DNA from: Pseudomonas sp. JUb42
GTDB taxonomy: Bacteria > Pseudomonadota > Gammaproteobacteria > Pseudomonadales > Pseudomonadaceae
DNA length: 64,000 nt
Assembly (NCBI RefSeq): GCF_024807945.1
Contig: NZ_JANUFD010000002.1
Location: 186,001 to 250,000, forward strand
Reading direction: 5' to 3'
Shown: positions 24,378 through 33,255 of the stretch, in pieces
Layout: each line of letters begins with the position of its first letter
Position numbering within the stretch: position 1 is the stretch's first letter
Made by a program: the position numbers and the translations under genes
The notes under the pieces: model-generated
The model's database searches: none
The model's input: only the letters and a program-made list of their open reading frames with translations
What the model was told of the DNA's origin: nothing

Positions 24378-25435
24378 TACGCACCTTCGACACCCTGTTC
24401 GCCCGTCTTTTCGGCGGGGCGATGCTGGCGATCGTGCTGGCACACATCATGGCGTTTATCTGGTTCGTCAATTACGGCCCGGGCTTTCCGCCGCCGGGGC
24501 CGCCACCACCGCATATGTCGGGCAATCCGCCGCCACGCCCCTTCGATCCCTCACGCCCGCCGCCCCGGGAGGGCACCTGGCTGATGGCTATTCGCGGGCC
24601 GTTGGTGCCCTTTGGCTTCCAGTTGGTGACCCTGGTGGTGGTCGCCTGGTTTGGCGCCAAAGCCCTGAGTCGGCCGTCCCGGCGCATCAGCGAGGCTGCC
24701 GAGCGCCTCAGCGAAAGCCTCGACAGCCCGCCCCTGGAAGTCAGCGGCCCGAGGGAGATACGCCAGGCCGCCCTGGCCTTCAACCTGATGCAGGAACGGA
24801 TCCGCGACCAGGTACAGCAACGCGGACGCATGCTCGCGGCGGTGTCCCATGATTTGCGCACGCCCCTGTCGCGCCTGAAGCTGCGGGTCGAACAGATCGA
24901 CGACCTGCGCCTGCACGACCAGATGAGCCAGGACCTCAACGACATGATCGGCATGCTCGATGCCACCCTCACCTACCTCAACGAGCAACGCACCAGTGAA
25001 GTCGTGCAGTTGTTCGATATCCAGGCGCTGATCGAGTCCCTGGCCGAAAACGCCCAGGACAACGGCAACGATGTGCAATACAGCGGTGAATGCAAACCGC
25101 TCAAGACCCAGCCCATGGCCCTGCGCTCGTGCCTGAACAACCTGATCGACAACGCCCTGCGCTACGCAGGCAATGCCAATGTCGAGATCCAGGACAGCGC
25201 CGAGCGGCTGCGGGTGATCGTCAGCGACAACGGCCCCGGCATCGCGCTGGAGTTTCATGAAACCGTGTTCGAACCTTTCTACCGCCTGGAAGGCTCACGC
25301 AACCGAAATTCCGGTGGCGTCGGCATGGGCATGACCATCGCCCGCGAAGCCGCACGGCGCATGGGCGGTGACTTGCACCTGAGCCAGACGCCAGGTGGCG
25401 GACTGACCGTGACCCTGGATCTGCCACGGCTCTAG
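24374..25435 (+). CDS. Sensor histidine kinase with Pro-rich periplasmic loop
   Basis: A 353-residue kinase with a TTG start that overlaps the regulator stop (TTGA); AGGGAT precedes it. One membrane helix spans about 15-35 and another about 78-98. Between them is a short periplasmic loop of about 42 residues with many Pro (FPPPGPPPPHMSGNPPPRP). A HAMP-like linker follows, then HisKA with SHDLRTPLSRL (His near 157), and HATPase with NLIDNALRYA, DNGPGI and GGVGMGMTIA. The loop is too small for a folded sensor domain, so it may sense through the membrane, a metal or a partner. It acts with the regulator at 23592. Confidence 0.9.
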   Translation: MIRTFDTLFARLFGGAMLAIVLAHIMAFIWFVNYGPGFPPPGPPPPHMSGNPPPRPFDPSRPPPREGTWLMAIRGPLVPFGFQLVTLVVVAWFGAKALSRPSRRISEAAERLSESLDSPPLEVSGPREIRQAALAFNLMQERIRDQVQQRGRMLAAVSHDLRTPLSRLKLRVEQIDDLRLHDQMSQDLNDMIGMLDATLTYLNEQRTSEVVQLFDIQALIESLAENAQDNGNDVQYSGECKPLKTQPMALRSCLNNLIDNALRYAGNANVEIQDSAERLRVIVSDNGPGIALEFHETVFEPFYRLEGSRNRNSGGVGMGMTIAREAARRMGGDLHLSQTPGGGLTVTLDLPRL

Positions 25436-25548
25436 CCCGGTAACATCCGCGATACAAAATCCCCATACGCAGGACAACTCCCGGACAGATTCTGCATAAG
25501 CCGGTGGACTCGCACCGGTCCATTTTTACTCTGAGGGGAGTCAGTCTT

Positions 25549-26475
25549 ATGATCAGCGGCGTCAGTGGTAGCAGTGGCTACTCGAACTACACCCGTTCAA
25601 GCACGAGTTCGACCACGAGCGTGGACAGCAAGAAGTTCCAGGAACAATTGCTGGCAAAACTCGATACCGATGGCGACGGCAGCATCAGCAAGGACGAGCT
25701 CAGCGCGTCCCTGTCGTCCAATCCCAAGGATGGCATCACGGTCAGCCTGAGCAAGGCGTTCAGCAGCCTGGACAGCGATGACGACGATAGCCTGAGCAGC
25801 GACGAACTGGCTGCCATTGAGCCACCGCAACAGGGCGGTAACGGCCCGGCCACCGATATGGCCGACGACCTGCTCAGTTCGCTGGACAGCGACGGTGACG
25901 GTTCGATCAGCAGCGACGAACTGACCGCAGGCCTGACGAGCGCAGGCAGCAGCGCTGACAGCTCGCAAGTGTTCGATGCCCTGGACACCAATAAGGACGG
26001 CACCGTCAGCCTTGACGAACTGACCGCCGCCCTGCAACCGAAGGATCCACCGCCACCGCCGCCATCGAGCCAGGGTGACGCCTCGCAGCTGTTCAGCGCC
26101 ATCGACAGCGACGGTGATGGCAGCATCACCAGCAGCGAATTAACCAGCGCCCTGAGCAGCACCAGTTCGAGCAGCGCAACCAGCAGCACCAGCTCGACGA
26201 GCTCGACCAGCAGCACCGATGCCGACAGCCTGTTCAGCGCTCTGGATGCCGACAGCAGCGGCAGTGTCGATCTCAACGAACTGCTGACTGCGCTGCAACC
26301 CAATCAGACCGGCAACACCAGTTCGACCGCTGCCAGCACGTCTGACTCAAGTAACAGCGCCAGCAGCAAGGACGCCGCCGCCCAGGCCCTGAGCCGGATG
26401 GTCGCGGCCCTGAGCCAGCGCTATGACACAGAAGGTGGCAAGCCGGTGGGCAAGTATCTCAATACTGCCGCATAA
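25549..26475 (+). CDS. Six-EF-hand calcium-binding protein (XopAW-like)
   Basis: A 308-residue protein; the ATG at 25549 has GAGGGGAG upstream. Six EF-hand loops start near residues 39, 75, 113, 146, 186 and 233. Loops 1, 3 and 5 are canonical DxDGDGSI; loop 4 is DTNKDGTVSLDE. Loop 2 lacks the Gly at position 6 and loop 6 has Ser at position 5, so these may bind weakly. Pro-rich (about 166-173) and Ser/Thr-rich (about 200-225) linkers separate the pairs. There is no signal peptide. Many Pseudomonas homologues carry the label XopAW-family type III effector, but no secretion gene lies here. It follows the two-component pair by 113 nt and may be co-regulated with it. Confidence 0.85.
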   Translation: MISGVSGSSGYSNYTRSSTSSTTSVDSKKFQEQLLAKLDTDGDGSISKDELSASLSSNPKDGITVSLSKAFSSLDSDDDDSLSSDELAAIEPPQQGGNGPATDMADDLLSSLDSDGDGSISSDELTAGLTSAGSSADSSQVFDALDTNKDGTVSLDELTAALQPKDPPPPPPSSQGDASQLFSAIDSDGDGSITSSELTSALSSTSSSSATSSTSSTSSTSSTDADSLFSALDADSSGSVDLNELLTALQPNQTGNTSSTAASTSDSSNSASSKDAAAQALSRMVAALSQRYDTEGGKPVGKYLNTAA

Positions 26476-26492
26476 CTGACTGAACAACTTTT

Positions 26493-26610
26493 GTGGGAGC
26501 TAATTCTGTGGGAGCGAATTTATTCGCGAAAAGACCAGTGCATTCGACGCATTTTCGTCGCCGGATATACCGCTTTCGCGAATGAATTCGCTCCCATAAT
26601 TCGCTCCCAC
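26493..26610. repeat. REP-like inverted pair with partial extra copies
   Basis: GTGGGAGCGAATTTATTCGCG faces CGCGAATGAATTCGCTCCCA, with an extra GTGGGAGC at the left end and an extra TTCGCTCCCAC at the right end. The nested extra ends suggest partial duplication of the element's tips. Confidence 0.8.
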
Positions 26611-26650
26611 AGGGTTCGGCCTTACAGATTTGGCAATACCTGCAATAGCG

Positions 26651-27694
26651 TCAGCGCAGCGGCCTTTCGCTGTGCACCCAATCGATCAGCAGGCTATAAG
26701 CCACAGCCAGCAGGGTCGGGCCGATAAACAGACCGATGAAGCCAAAGGTCAGCAGACCGCCAAACACCCCGAGCAGCACGATCACCAATGGCAGGTTGCC
26801 GCCCCGGCTGATCAGGTACGGCTTGAGCACGTTGTCCACGCCGCTAATGATGAACATGCCCCAGATCCCGAGGAAAATCGCCATCCCGTAGTTGCCTTGC
26901 CAGGCCAGCCAGGCCGTGGCCGGAATCCACACCAGTGGCGGGCCCATGGGCACCAGGCTGAGCAGAAAGGTGACGATCCCCAGCACTACCGCCCCCGGCA
27001 CCCCGGCAATCAGGAAGCCGACCAACGCCAGCAGCCCCTGCGCCGCCGCCGTGCCGATCACGCCATTGACCACCCGCTGCACCGTACCGGCCACCAGGTC
27101 CAGGTAATACTCGGCGCGCTCGCCGATCAGGCGTTGCAACAGGCTCAGGACAAACGCCGCCAAGCGCGGACCGTCACGATAGAAGAAGAAGGCAAAGATG
27201 ACACTCAGAGTCAGCTCGACGATGCCGCCGCCAATCTGCGCACTGCGCGCCAGCAGCCAGTTACCCACTTCGCCCAGATACGGCTTGATACTGGCCATCA
27301 ACGCCGCACCCTGCTGGTCGATGCTGTTCCAGTAACCGACCAGGCGCTCGCCGACCAGCGGAATGCTGCCCAGCCATGAGGGCGGATCCGGCAAGCCGTC
27401 GACCTGAACGTTTTTGATAAAGACGGTGGCGTCGCGCACATGGTCGGCCAGATTGAAGCCGAGCCAGACCAGAGGCAGCGCCACCAACAGGATCCAGCAG
27501 AGGGTCAGAATCAGCGCAGCCAGGGACTCGCGGCCGTTCAACCAACGGGTCAGTACGCGCATCAGCGGCCAGCTGGCAAAGGCCAGCACCGCTCCCCAGA
27601 TCAACGCCGACCAGAACGGCAACATGACCCAGACACAGGCTCCGAGCAGCCCCAGCAGCAGAATCTGCACCAGCAGGCGATCATTATTGAACAT
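26651..27694 (-). CDS. AI-2E/PerM-family permease
   Basis: A 347-residue inner-membrane protein with seven to eight hydrophobic segments. The start at 27694 (MFNNDRLLVQILLLG) has GGAATCC upstream; the open frame to 27766 extends into a REP element and is not used. Family features are the N-terminal helix pair, a soluble middle part (about 130-190), FAFFFYRDG near 200, and the GxxxxxGPPLVWIP-type loop and SRGGNLPLVIVLLGVFGG near 285-320. The family includes transporters of AI-2 and Na+/H+ antiporters; the substrate here is unknown. It is flanked by REP elements on both sides. Confidence 0.88.
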   Translation of the reverse strand: MFNNDRLLVQILLLGLLGACVWVMLPFWSALIWGAVLAFASWPLMRVLTRWLNGRESLAALILTLCWILLVALPLVWLGFNLADHVRDATVFIKNVQVDGLPDPPSWLGSIPLVGERLVGYWNSIDQQGAALMASIKPYLGEVGNWLLARSAQIGGGIVELTLSVIFAFFFYRDGPRLAAFVLSLLQRLIGERAEYYLDLVAGTVQRVVNGVIGTAAAQGLLALVGFLIAGVPGAVVLGIVTFLLSLVPMGPPLVWIPATAWLAWQGNYGMAIFLGIWGMFIISGVDNVLKPYLISRGGNLPLVIVLLGVFGGLLTFGFIGLFIGPTLLAVAYSLLIDWVHSERPLR

Positions 27695-27778
27695 GGGGAT
27701 TCCATTCAGAGGGCGTAGATAGAGAGCATAACGGCAAATGCGCGTCAGGGCGGCACGCAAACCCATTGCGGGAGCGAG

Positions 27779-27868
27779 GTGGGAGCGAATTCATTCGCGA
27801 AAACGGTATTTCAGTCGCTCAGGATGCGTTGAATGTACCAGCCTCTTCGCGAATGAATTCGCTCCCAC
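27779..27868. repeat. REP-like inverted pair, GTGGGAGCG type
   Basis: GTGGGAGCGAATTCATTCGC faces GCGAATGAATTCGCTCCCAC, perfect 20-bp outer arms. It lies between the permease and DUF4892 genes. Confidence 0.85.
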
Positions 27869-27897
27869 AGGATTCACGTCTACAGGCACTGGATAGC

Positions 27898-28692
27898 CTA
27901 CGGAATCACCTGCAACACCAGGCCCGGCTTGTCAGCGGCCCCCAGCTCAAGCCGCGCGGCACGTACGCCCTTGGCCACCAGCGCATCCCGCCACGCTGGC
28001 GCCTGGGCTCCGGCCACAGTAATGCGCAGGGTGCTGTCCAGATTCAGGCCACGGGACAGCAAAGTCGCCCAGGTATCGGAAGGCGCGCCGTCCAGCCGTG
28101 GCAACGGCAGGCTGCCAGTGCTCTTGAGCTGGCGCAGCAGGGTCGCTGAGGTTGGCAGCAACTCCCCCAGAGGTGCAGAAGCGACGAATTGTTCGACGTG
28201 CAGGTAAGCCCGGCGATTGCCACGGGTAATGCTGTAGAGCGCTACCAGGGTGTTGTCCTGAGGCGCAGCCAGACGCAGCAGCAGGTAGGCCTGCTCATTG
28301 TCGGAGCCAAACAGCTTGGCATTGCCGAAGACCTCGTTGGCCAGCAGGCTGCTTTCCCCGCAATCGCGCGCCTGACACCAGAACAGCAGCTCGGCGCCCT
28401 GTGTGTGCAGGGCTTGCCGGGCCAGGGTAAAGGCCTCATCGGCGCTGTGCTCGATCGGCAATTGGTAGGTCACGGAAGTGAGGCTGCCATGGGCGCTGAC
28501 CTGGCCATCGAAACGCAACTGGCCGCTGATCTTGCGCACCGAGCCCATGGGGTAGATGCGCTCCAGCTCGGCCGGGGCACGGTAGTCGACGATTTCGGCG
28601 TCGGTCAGGCGGGGAATATTGGGCAGGTCCTGACTGCCGGGCAGATCGGCGGCCCAGAGTGTCGGGCTGAACAGGGCCAGGCACAGGAGCAT
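27898..28692 (-). CDS. DUF4892-type secreted protein
   Basis: A 264-residue protein from the ATG at 28692. A signal peptide (residues 1-17, MRMLLCLALFSPTLWA-AD) precedes DLPGSQDLPNIPRLTDAEIV and YRAPAELERIYPMGSVRKIS, the form of DUF4892 proteins of Pseudomonas. The middle contains a helix with two Cys (LLFWCQARDCGESS near 115), a likely disulfide. The frame stays open upstream to 28971, but that part is translated REP sequence, so the start here is well bounded. It would be periplasmic or outer-membrane associated. No function is known. Confidence 0.8.
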   Translation of the reverse strand: MLLCLALFSPTLWAADLPGSQDLPNIPRLTDAEIVDYRAPAELERIYPMGSVRKISGQLRFDGQVSAHGSLTSVTYQLPIEHSADEAFTLARQALHTQGAELLFWCQARDCGESSLLANEVFGNAKLFGSDNEQAYLLLRLAAPQDNTLVALYSITRGNRRAYLHVEQFVASAPLGELLPTSATLLRQLKSTGSLPLPRLDGAPSDTWATLLSRGLNLDSTLRITVAGAQAPAWRDALVAKGVRAARLELGAADKPGLVLQVIP

Positions 28693-28708
28693 GCGCACTC
28701 TCTTTGCA

Positions 28709-28797
28709 GGAGCGAGGCTTGCTCGCGAAAGCGATGTCTGTTTCACAGAAACTGTGTTGGAAAAAAGACCCTCTTCGCGGGCAAGCCTCGCTCCAAC
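28709..28797. repeat. REP-like inverted pair, GGAGCGAGGCTTGC type
   Basis: GGAGCGAGGCTTGCTCGCGAA faces TTCGCGGGCAAGCCTCGCTCC with one mismatch. It begins only 17 bp upstream of the DUF4892 start codon, so it lies within or next to that gene's promoter/leader, an unusual position for a REP. Confidence 0.85.
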
Positions 28798-28933
28798 AGC
28801 GGTACGGCAGCGCGTAATAAATGTGTTCATAACGAGGACAAGCAAAAAAGGGAATAAGCGTAAGCGTGGGGGTGATCCATCAGGGCAGTCTCCAATATCA
28901 ACCCGCCCAGCCTCGACAGTTGCCCAGTGCAAG

Positions 28934-29788
28934 TCAAGGAGTGGCAAAGAAGCGATTGAAACAGTCTGCAACAGAGCGTGCGCCCTCCTCCTCGTTCAAG
29001 TGCAGATGGTGCCCGCCTGGCAGGGTCGAGACGCTGAAAGGCAACCCCGCGAGCAGTGTCTGGTTCTGCGCCAGAATGCCTTCGGCGGCGACGATCAACT
29101 GGGTCGGACAACGCACGCTATCGATAAAAGACAGCGCCTGCTCGCGGGTCAGACGAATCGCCGACGGCAGCGTCAGACGGCTGTCGCTGCGCCAGGTATA
29201 ACCACCGGGCACCGGCATCAGGCCGCGCTGGGCGAGCAGTTGCGCCGCCTCGCGACTGACCGCCACCACGCCGCGCATACGCACTTCAGCGGCATGGCTC
29301 TGATCGCGGTAGACCGGTTTGCGCTTGTCCGCCAACGCTGCCTGGGCCTGCAAGGCCCGGCCCATGCGCTCAGCCATGCTGTCGGCCTCGCCGGTCATGG
29401 GCATCAGGCCGTCGATCAGCGCTAGACGGGTGACCCGCTCAGGCAGCGAAGCGGCGAGGATCACCGAGATAATCGCGCCGAGGGAATGGCCCAGCAAAGA
29501 GAACTGCTGCCAGCCCAGTTGCTCGGCCACCTGCACGATGTCATAGGCATAATCGGCGAGGTTATAGGTCACCCCCGGCGGACGATGACCGGAGTGCCCG
29601 TGCCCGGCCAGATCCAGGGCAACGATACGCAGGCCCTTGAGGTGAGGCGCCAGGCGCGCAAAGCTGTTGGCATTGTCCAGCCAACCATGCAGGGCGATTA
29701 CCGGCTGACCGTCTTCAGGGCCGAATAAATGGGCGGCCAGCTCGATATGCCCCAGGTTCAGGCGTACTTCTTCGACGGCCAGGCTCAT
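28934..29788 (-). CDS. Alpha/beta hydrolase
   Basis: A 284-residue alpha/beta hydrolase. HGWLDNANSF (about 34-43) is the oxyanion-hole region, GHSLG (about 99-103) is the nucleophile elbow, and GGHHLHLNEE near the C-terminus holds the catalytic His. The LAGHGHSGHRP block is typical of lipase/epoxide-hydrolase-like members. No signal peptide. It overlaps the upstream hydrolase gene by 4 nt (ATGA), so the two are translated together; a similar pair sits near gpsA/fabA in P. aeruginosa (PA1621-PA1622, from memory). The substrate is unknown. Confidence 0.88.
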   Translation of the reverse strand: MSLAVEEVRLNLGHIELAAHLFGPEDGQPVIALHGWLDNANSFARLAPHLKGLRIVALDLAGHGHSGHRPPGVTYNLADYAYDIVQVAEQLGWQQFSLLGHSLGAIISVILAASLPERVTRLALIDGLMPMTGEADSMAERMGRALQAQAALADKRKPVYRDQSHAAEVRMRGVVAVSREAAQLLAQRGLMPVPGGYTWRSDSRLTLPSAIRLTREQALSFIDSVRCPTQLIVAAEGILAQNQTLLAGLPFSVSTLPGGHHLHLNEEEGARSVADCFNRFFATP

Positions 29789-30603
29789 GCGCTGCGCGCC
29801 TGTTTACGCGCTTGCGCACGATCATCCCAGCGACTGAATAGCATCTTGAGCATGGTCGCGGTGTCCTCGGGGCATTCCAGGGGGAACATATGGCCGCCGG
29901 GCATCGACAGGTATTCGCCACCGGGCAGGCGTTTCACCGAGCCGGCATGATGGGGCAACACCACGCGGCTGTTTTCGCCGCGGACCATCGCCAGCGGCAC
30001 CTTGAGCTGCTGAGCGCTCGCCGGGCGGTTATGGGGCACGCTGCGGTAGATGCTGATTTCGGTGGCCGGGTTGAAGCGCAGGCGCAACTGATCACCATCG
30101 GCCTGCAAGCCATGTTGCAGATAGGCATCGAAGCATTCGGGATCGAAACGGCGGAACAGGGTTTTACCAGCGAAATAGCGCCGGGCCGATTCCAGGTCGG
30201 CAAAGGCTTCACGTCGCCCCAGCGTACGCCCGGCCGGGGTGATGCGGTCGATAAAGCCAAAGCGCTTGGCCATGCGGATCATCAGTTGATCGGCCAGGGT
30301 CAGCACCGGCGAATCGAGCATCACCACCCCGCGATACAACTCCGGGCAACGCAGCGCCGCATGAAAATGCAGAACCCCGCCCAGAGAATGGCCCACGCCC
30401 CACACCGGCCCCGGTTGCTCGCGCAAGTGATGAATCAGCTCGTCGACCAGGTTGAGCCAGTTGTCGTCCACCGGAAAACGCGGATCGTGGGCGTGCTGAT
30501 CGAGATGGGCGACTTGGTAGTCCGGCGCCAGCGCAGCGAACAGCTTGCCGTAAGTGGCCGAGGGGAAGCCGTTGGCGTGGGCGAAAAATACTTGCTGCGA
30601 CAT
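29785..30603 (-). CDS. Alpha/beta hydrolase, overlapping partner
   Basis: A 272-residue alpha/beta hydrolase from the ATG at 30603 (SQQVFFAHANGFPS); the longer frame to 30663 has no support. FAHANGFPSATY is the oxyanion region, GHSLGG near 74 the nucleophile elbow, and PGGHMFPLE near 245 the catalytic His. It has an FDP/arginine-rich cap between them. Not exported. It overlaps the next hydrolase by 4 nt and lies downstream of the thioesterase gene on the same strand, which points to a small lipid or acyl metabolism operon; this is inference. Confidence 0.86.
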   Translation of the reverse strand: MSQQVFFAHANGFPSATYGKLFAALAPDYQVAHLDQHAHDPRFPVDDNWLNLVDELIHHLREQPGPVWGVGHSLGGVLHFHAALRCPELYRGVVMLDSPVLTLADQLMIRMAKRFGFIDRITPAGRTLGRREAFADLESARRYFAGKTLFRRFDPECFDAYLQHGLQADGDQLRLRFNPATEISIYRSVPHNRPASAQQLKVPLAMVRGENSRVVLPHHAGSVKRLPGGEYLSMPGGHMFPLECPEDTATMLKMLFSRWDDRAQARKQARSA

Positions 30604-30721
30604 GCTGGCACACCCGATTGCTGAATCTGTGGCGATTGTGCGCAGCCGCCTGAAGCACGGCAATGACTGGAAGTGCCATCAATGACGACACTCCGGCCAT
30701 TACCTGTCCTGTTTGCAGCTT

Positions 30722-31165
30722 TTATCGGGCAGGTGGCTCTTCGCCCAGCGGCACAACGGCAATGGTCAGCCGGGAAATACAGCTGGTCTTGCCATCATCG
30801 CTGGTCAGACGGATATCCCAGACGTGGGTCATGCGACCGATGTGCACCGGCCGCGCCACTGCAGTGACCCTGCCGCTACGCAGACCACGCAGGTGGTTGG
30901 CATTGACTTCAAGGCCGACGCAATAGAAGCGACTGGTGTCGATGACCAGATAGCTGGCCGTGGAACCAACCGTCTCGGCCAGCACCACCGAAGCACCGCC
31001 GTGTAACAGCCCGTATGGCTGATGGGTACGCTGATCGACCACCATGCTGGCGGTCAGGGAGTCATCGGTGACGGATTCGAAACGGATATCCAGCACTTCG
31101 CCGATGGTGTTCTTCTGCATCGCGTTGAGCTGGTCGATGTCCGGGGTTTGACGCCATACACTCAT
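30722..31165 (-). CDS. PaaI-family hotdog thioesterase
   Basis: A 147-residue single hotdog domain. GLLHGGASVVLAETVGS (about 53-69) carries the HGG loop and the catalytic Glu of the PaaI/YdiI/EntH type. NANHLRG and GRVTAVARPVH are the following strands. It would hydrolyse an acyl-CoA in the cytoplasm; aromatic or hydroxy-acyl CoAs are typical for the family. The start has AAAGGAC upstream. It lies upstream of the two hydrolases on the same strand. Confidence 0.9.
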   Translation of the reverse strand: MSVWRQTPDIDQLNAMQKNTIGEVLDIRFESVTDDSLTASMVVDQRTHQPYGLLHGGASVVLAETVGSTASYLVIDTSRFYCVGLEVNANHLRGLRSGRVTAVARPVHIGRMTHVWDIRLTSDDGKTSCISRLTIAVVPLGEEPPAR

Positions 31166-31225
31166 GTTCAGTCCTTTCTTGTTTGATGCGCCCTTACCGT
31201 GGGCGCATTGATCGAGTCGGCAAAG

Positions 31226-31684
31226 CTATCCCGCGTGGCGGACGCTAAGCAACTGCATTGCACCGGCAAGGGGAAAATCGCCCTCAAGTTCGGCCAGACT
31301 GGCCGTACCCATGGGTTGGGCGTGCTGAAAACTGCCGTGGACGAGCAAGCCGATCAGCACGCCCACCAGCGGCTGATGACTGACCAGCAGAATCTGTTCG
31401 TCGGCGTACAGGTCCAACTGCTGCAGGACCTTTTTCGGGTCGCTTTCCGGGGTCAGCCAGGGCACGGTACTGATCGGATCGCTGAAACCCAGGGCCTGGC
31501 GGACCAACTCGGCGGTCTGCTGCGCCCGCACGTAGGGGCTGGCGATGATCCGGTCCAGCGGCTTGCCCAGCAGATGGGCGGCGCTGCCGATCACCTGCGA
31601 ACGGCCATGCTCGGTCAGCTCACGCTCGGCATCACTACGGGCATTGGCCTGGGCTTCGCCGTGGCGCAAGACCCAGACCTTCAC
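31226..31684 (-). CDS. sixA: Phosphohistidine phosphatase SixA
   Basis: A 152-residue histidine phosphatase. The RHG motif is at residues 7-9 (His8 is the phospho-acceptor), with SPYVRAQQTAEL near 49-60 and SHQP as the second catalytic His. Length and the early RHG fit SixA, which removes phosphate from His in phosphotransfer proteins such as ArcB in E. coli. The GTG start at 31684 overlaps the upstream DUF4389 gene by 4 nt (GTGA). A hybrid sensor kinase lies across the divergent gap, but a direct link is not shown. Confidence 0.93.
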   Translation of the reverse strand: MKVWVLRHGEAQANARSDAERELTEHGRSQVIGSAAHLLGKPLDRIIASPYVRAQQTAELVRQALGFSDPISTVPWLTPESDPKKVLQQLDLYADEQILLVSHQPLVGVLIGLLVHGSFQHAQPMGTASLAELEGDFPLAGAMQLLSVRHAG

Positions 31685-32025
31685 AGCTTGGGCTCTTCGT
31701 CGCGCACCGGATGCGGCGCAGGCGGCACACGATGCGGTGCTTCACCTTCAGGCGCGCGTGCAGTCGGCCAGTCGGCAAACGGCCAGGGCTTCTGCTCGGT
31801 ATGAAAGGTGCCGAACCGGCCGATCTGGGCCATGAACTGGCTCAGGCTGTCTCCGAAGCTCATCAGGCTGGCGCTGGGTGCGCCGTAGAACAGGCGATAA
31901 CCCAATTGCACCACCACTACGACACCGAGGACCAGATTGGCCAGGTACCAGATCACCAGAAATACCAGCATCCAGACGATGCGCAGCAGGACCGATTCGT
32001 GCTGCTTGAATTTCGACTCGTTCAA
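31681..32025 (-). CDS. DUF4389 membrane protein
   Basis: A 114-residue protein with one long or two close membrane helices (about 14-45, LLRIVWMLVFLVIWYLANLV and on). The GxSLSQFMAQIGRF.TFHTEQKPWPF block is typical of DUF4389. The tail is Pro-rich and polar. It uses a TTG start at 32025 with GGGAGAGA upstream, and overlaps sixA by 4 nt. It follows gpsA by 29 nt, so gpsA, this gene and sixA form one transcription unit. Function is unknown. Confidence 0.85.
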   Translation of the reverse strand: MNESKFKQHESVLLRIVWMLVFLVIWYLANLVLGVVVVVQLGYRLFYGAPSASLMSFGDSLSQFMAQIGRFGTFHTEQKPWPFADWPTARAPEGEAPHRVPPAPHPVRDEEPKL

Positions 32026-32054
32026 GAGTGTCTCTCCCTAGGATTGCAACCGGT

Positions 32055-33080
32055 TCAATTGAAACCGGCAGTGGAAATGAAATCGACGTCAGTCTTGGGT
32101 TCGGCGCGCATCAACAGCTCGATGACCTGATTGAGCGTACGACCTTCGAACAGAATGGCATGCAGCCCCGCGACCAGCGGCATATAGACATTAAGCTCCT
32201 GCGCCTTGGCCTTGAGCACCTTGAGAGTGTTGACGCCCTCAGCGACCTCACCCAGGCGGCTGACGGCTTCATCCAGACTCAGCCCTTCGCCCAGGGCGAA
32301 ACCCACCTGATAGTTGCGGCTCTTGGGCGAAGAACAGGTAACGATCAAGTCTCCGACACCGGCCAAGCCAAGAAAGGTCATGGGATTGGCGCCCTGGCTG
32401 ACAGCGAAGCGAGTCATTTCCGCCAGCGCGCGGGTAATCAGCATGCTCTTGGTGTTCTCACCCATTCCCAGCGCCACTGCCATGCCGGCAATGATTGCGT
32501 AGACGTTTTTCAGCGCCCCGCCCAGCTCGACGCCAAAGCGGTCAGCACTGGCATACACGCGGAAGGTGCGGCCATGCAGCGCCGCCTGGACCGCCTTGCA
32601 CAGGCCTTCGTCGGCACTTGCAACCACGGTGGCCGTCAGCGCGTGCTCGGCGATTTCCCGCGCCAGGTTAGGGCCGGACAGCACACCAATACGCGCCTTG
32701 GGCACGATCTCTTCAAGGATTTCGCTCATCAGCTTGAAGGTTTTCGCTTCAATGCCCTTGGTCAGACTGACCAGCATCTTGCCTTCGAGCCTGTCGACAT
32801 GGGCATCGAGCACCGCGCGCAGGGCGCTGGACGGCAGGGCGACGAAGATCAGCTCACAGGCGTCAAGGGTCGCAGGCAGGTCAGTGACCGGCTCGACTTC
32901 CGGGCGCACGGCGATGCCTTTGAGGTAGCGCGGGTTCTCGCGATTGACGCGGATCGCCTCGGCCTGCTCGGGGTCGCGCATCCATTGCCGGACCTGATGA
33001 CCATTTTCCGCGAGCAGATTGGCTATCGCCGTACCGAAACTGCCGCCGCCCAGAACCGCTACAGGTTGTTGTGTGGTCAT
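32055..33080 (-). CDS. gpsA: Glycerol-3-phosphate dehydrogenase [NAD(P)+]
   Basis: A 341-residue enzyme that reduces dihydroxyacetone phosphate to sn-glycerol 3-phosphate for phospholipid synthesis. The dinucleotide-binding [14 protein letters not shown] starts at residue 7. [18 protein letters not shown], and [12 protein letters not shown] with the catalytic Lys are all present, as is the C-terminal domain with [18 protein letters not shown] sequence ([10 protein letters not shown]). I start at ATG 33080, because the open frame upstream to 33197 is not conserved-looking. It is first in a gpsA-DUF4389-sixA operon and divergent from the gene at 33256. Confidence 0.96.
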   Translation of the reverse strand: MTTQQPVAVLGGGSFGTAIANLLAENGHQVRQWMRDPEQAEAIRVNRENPRYLKGIAVRPEVEPVTDLPATLDACELIFVALPSSALRAVLDAHVDRLEGKMLVSLTKGIEAKTFKLMSEILEEIVPKARIGVLSGPNLAREIAEHALTATVVASADEGLCKAVQAALHGRTFRVYASADRFGVELGGALKNVYAIIAGMAVALGMGENTKSMLITRALAEMTRFAVSQGANPMTFLGLAGVGDLIVTCSSPKSRNYQVGFALGEGLSLDEAVSRLGEVAEGVNTLKVLKAKAQELNVYMPLVAGLHAILFEGRTLNQVIELLMRAEPKTDVDFISTAGFN

Positions 33081-33255
33081 GAACCACTCCATCGTGAGCC
33101 AACTCATCTGGCGATGCCGCATTATACGGAGCATGGCTGCGGCAGCCAGCGCAAACGTTGCCAAGGCAGGTCTCGCCTCGGGTAACATGCAGCGCAAAGT
33201 CCCACAATAAAGTGCTGCCTTCCTTGTGCGAATGTTCTCTTATGACGCGACGGCA

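Noticed and set aside
28693..28971. Upstream extension of the DUF4892 gene
   Set aside because: The extra residues translate a REP-like element, and a proper signal peptide starts at the ATG at 28692.
32028..33185. 385-codon frame opposite gpsA
   Set aside because: gpsA has all catalytic motifs; the antisense frame is a by-product of high GC.
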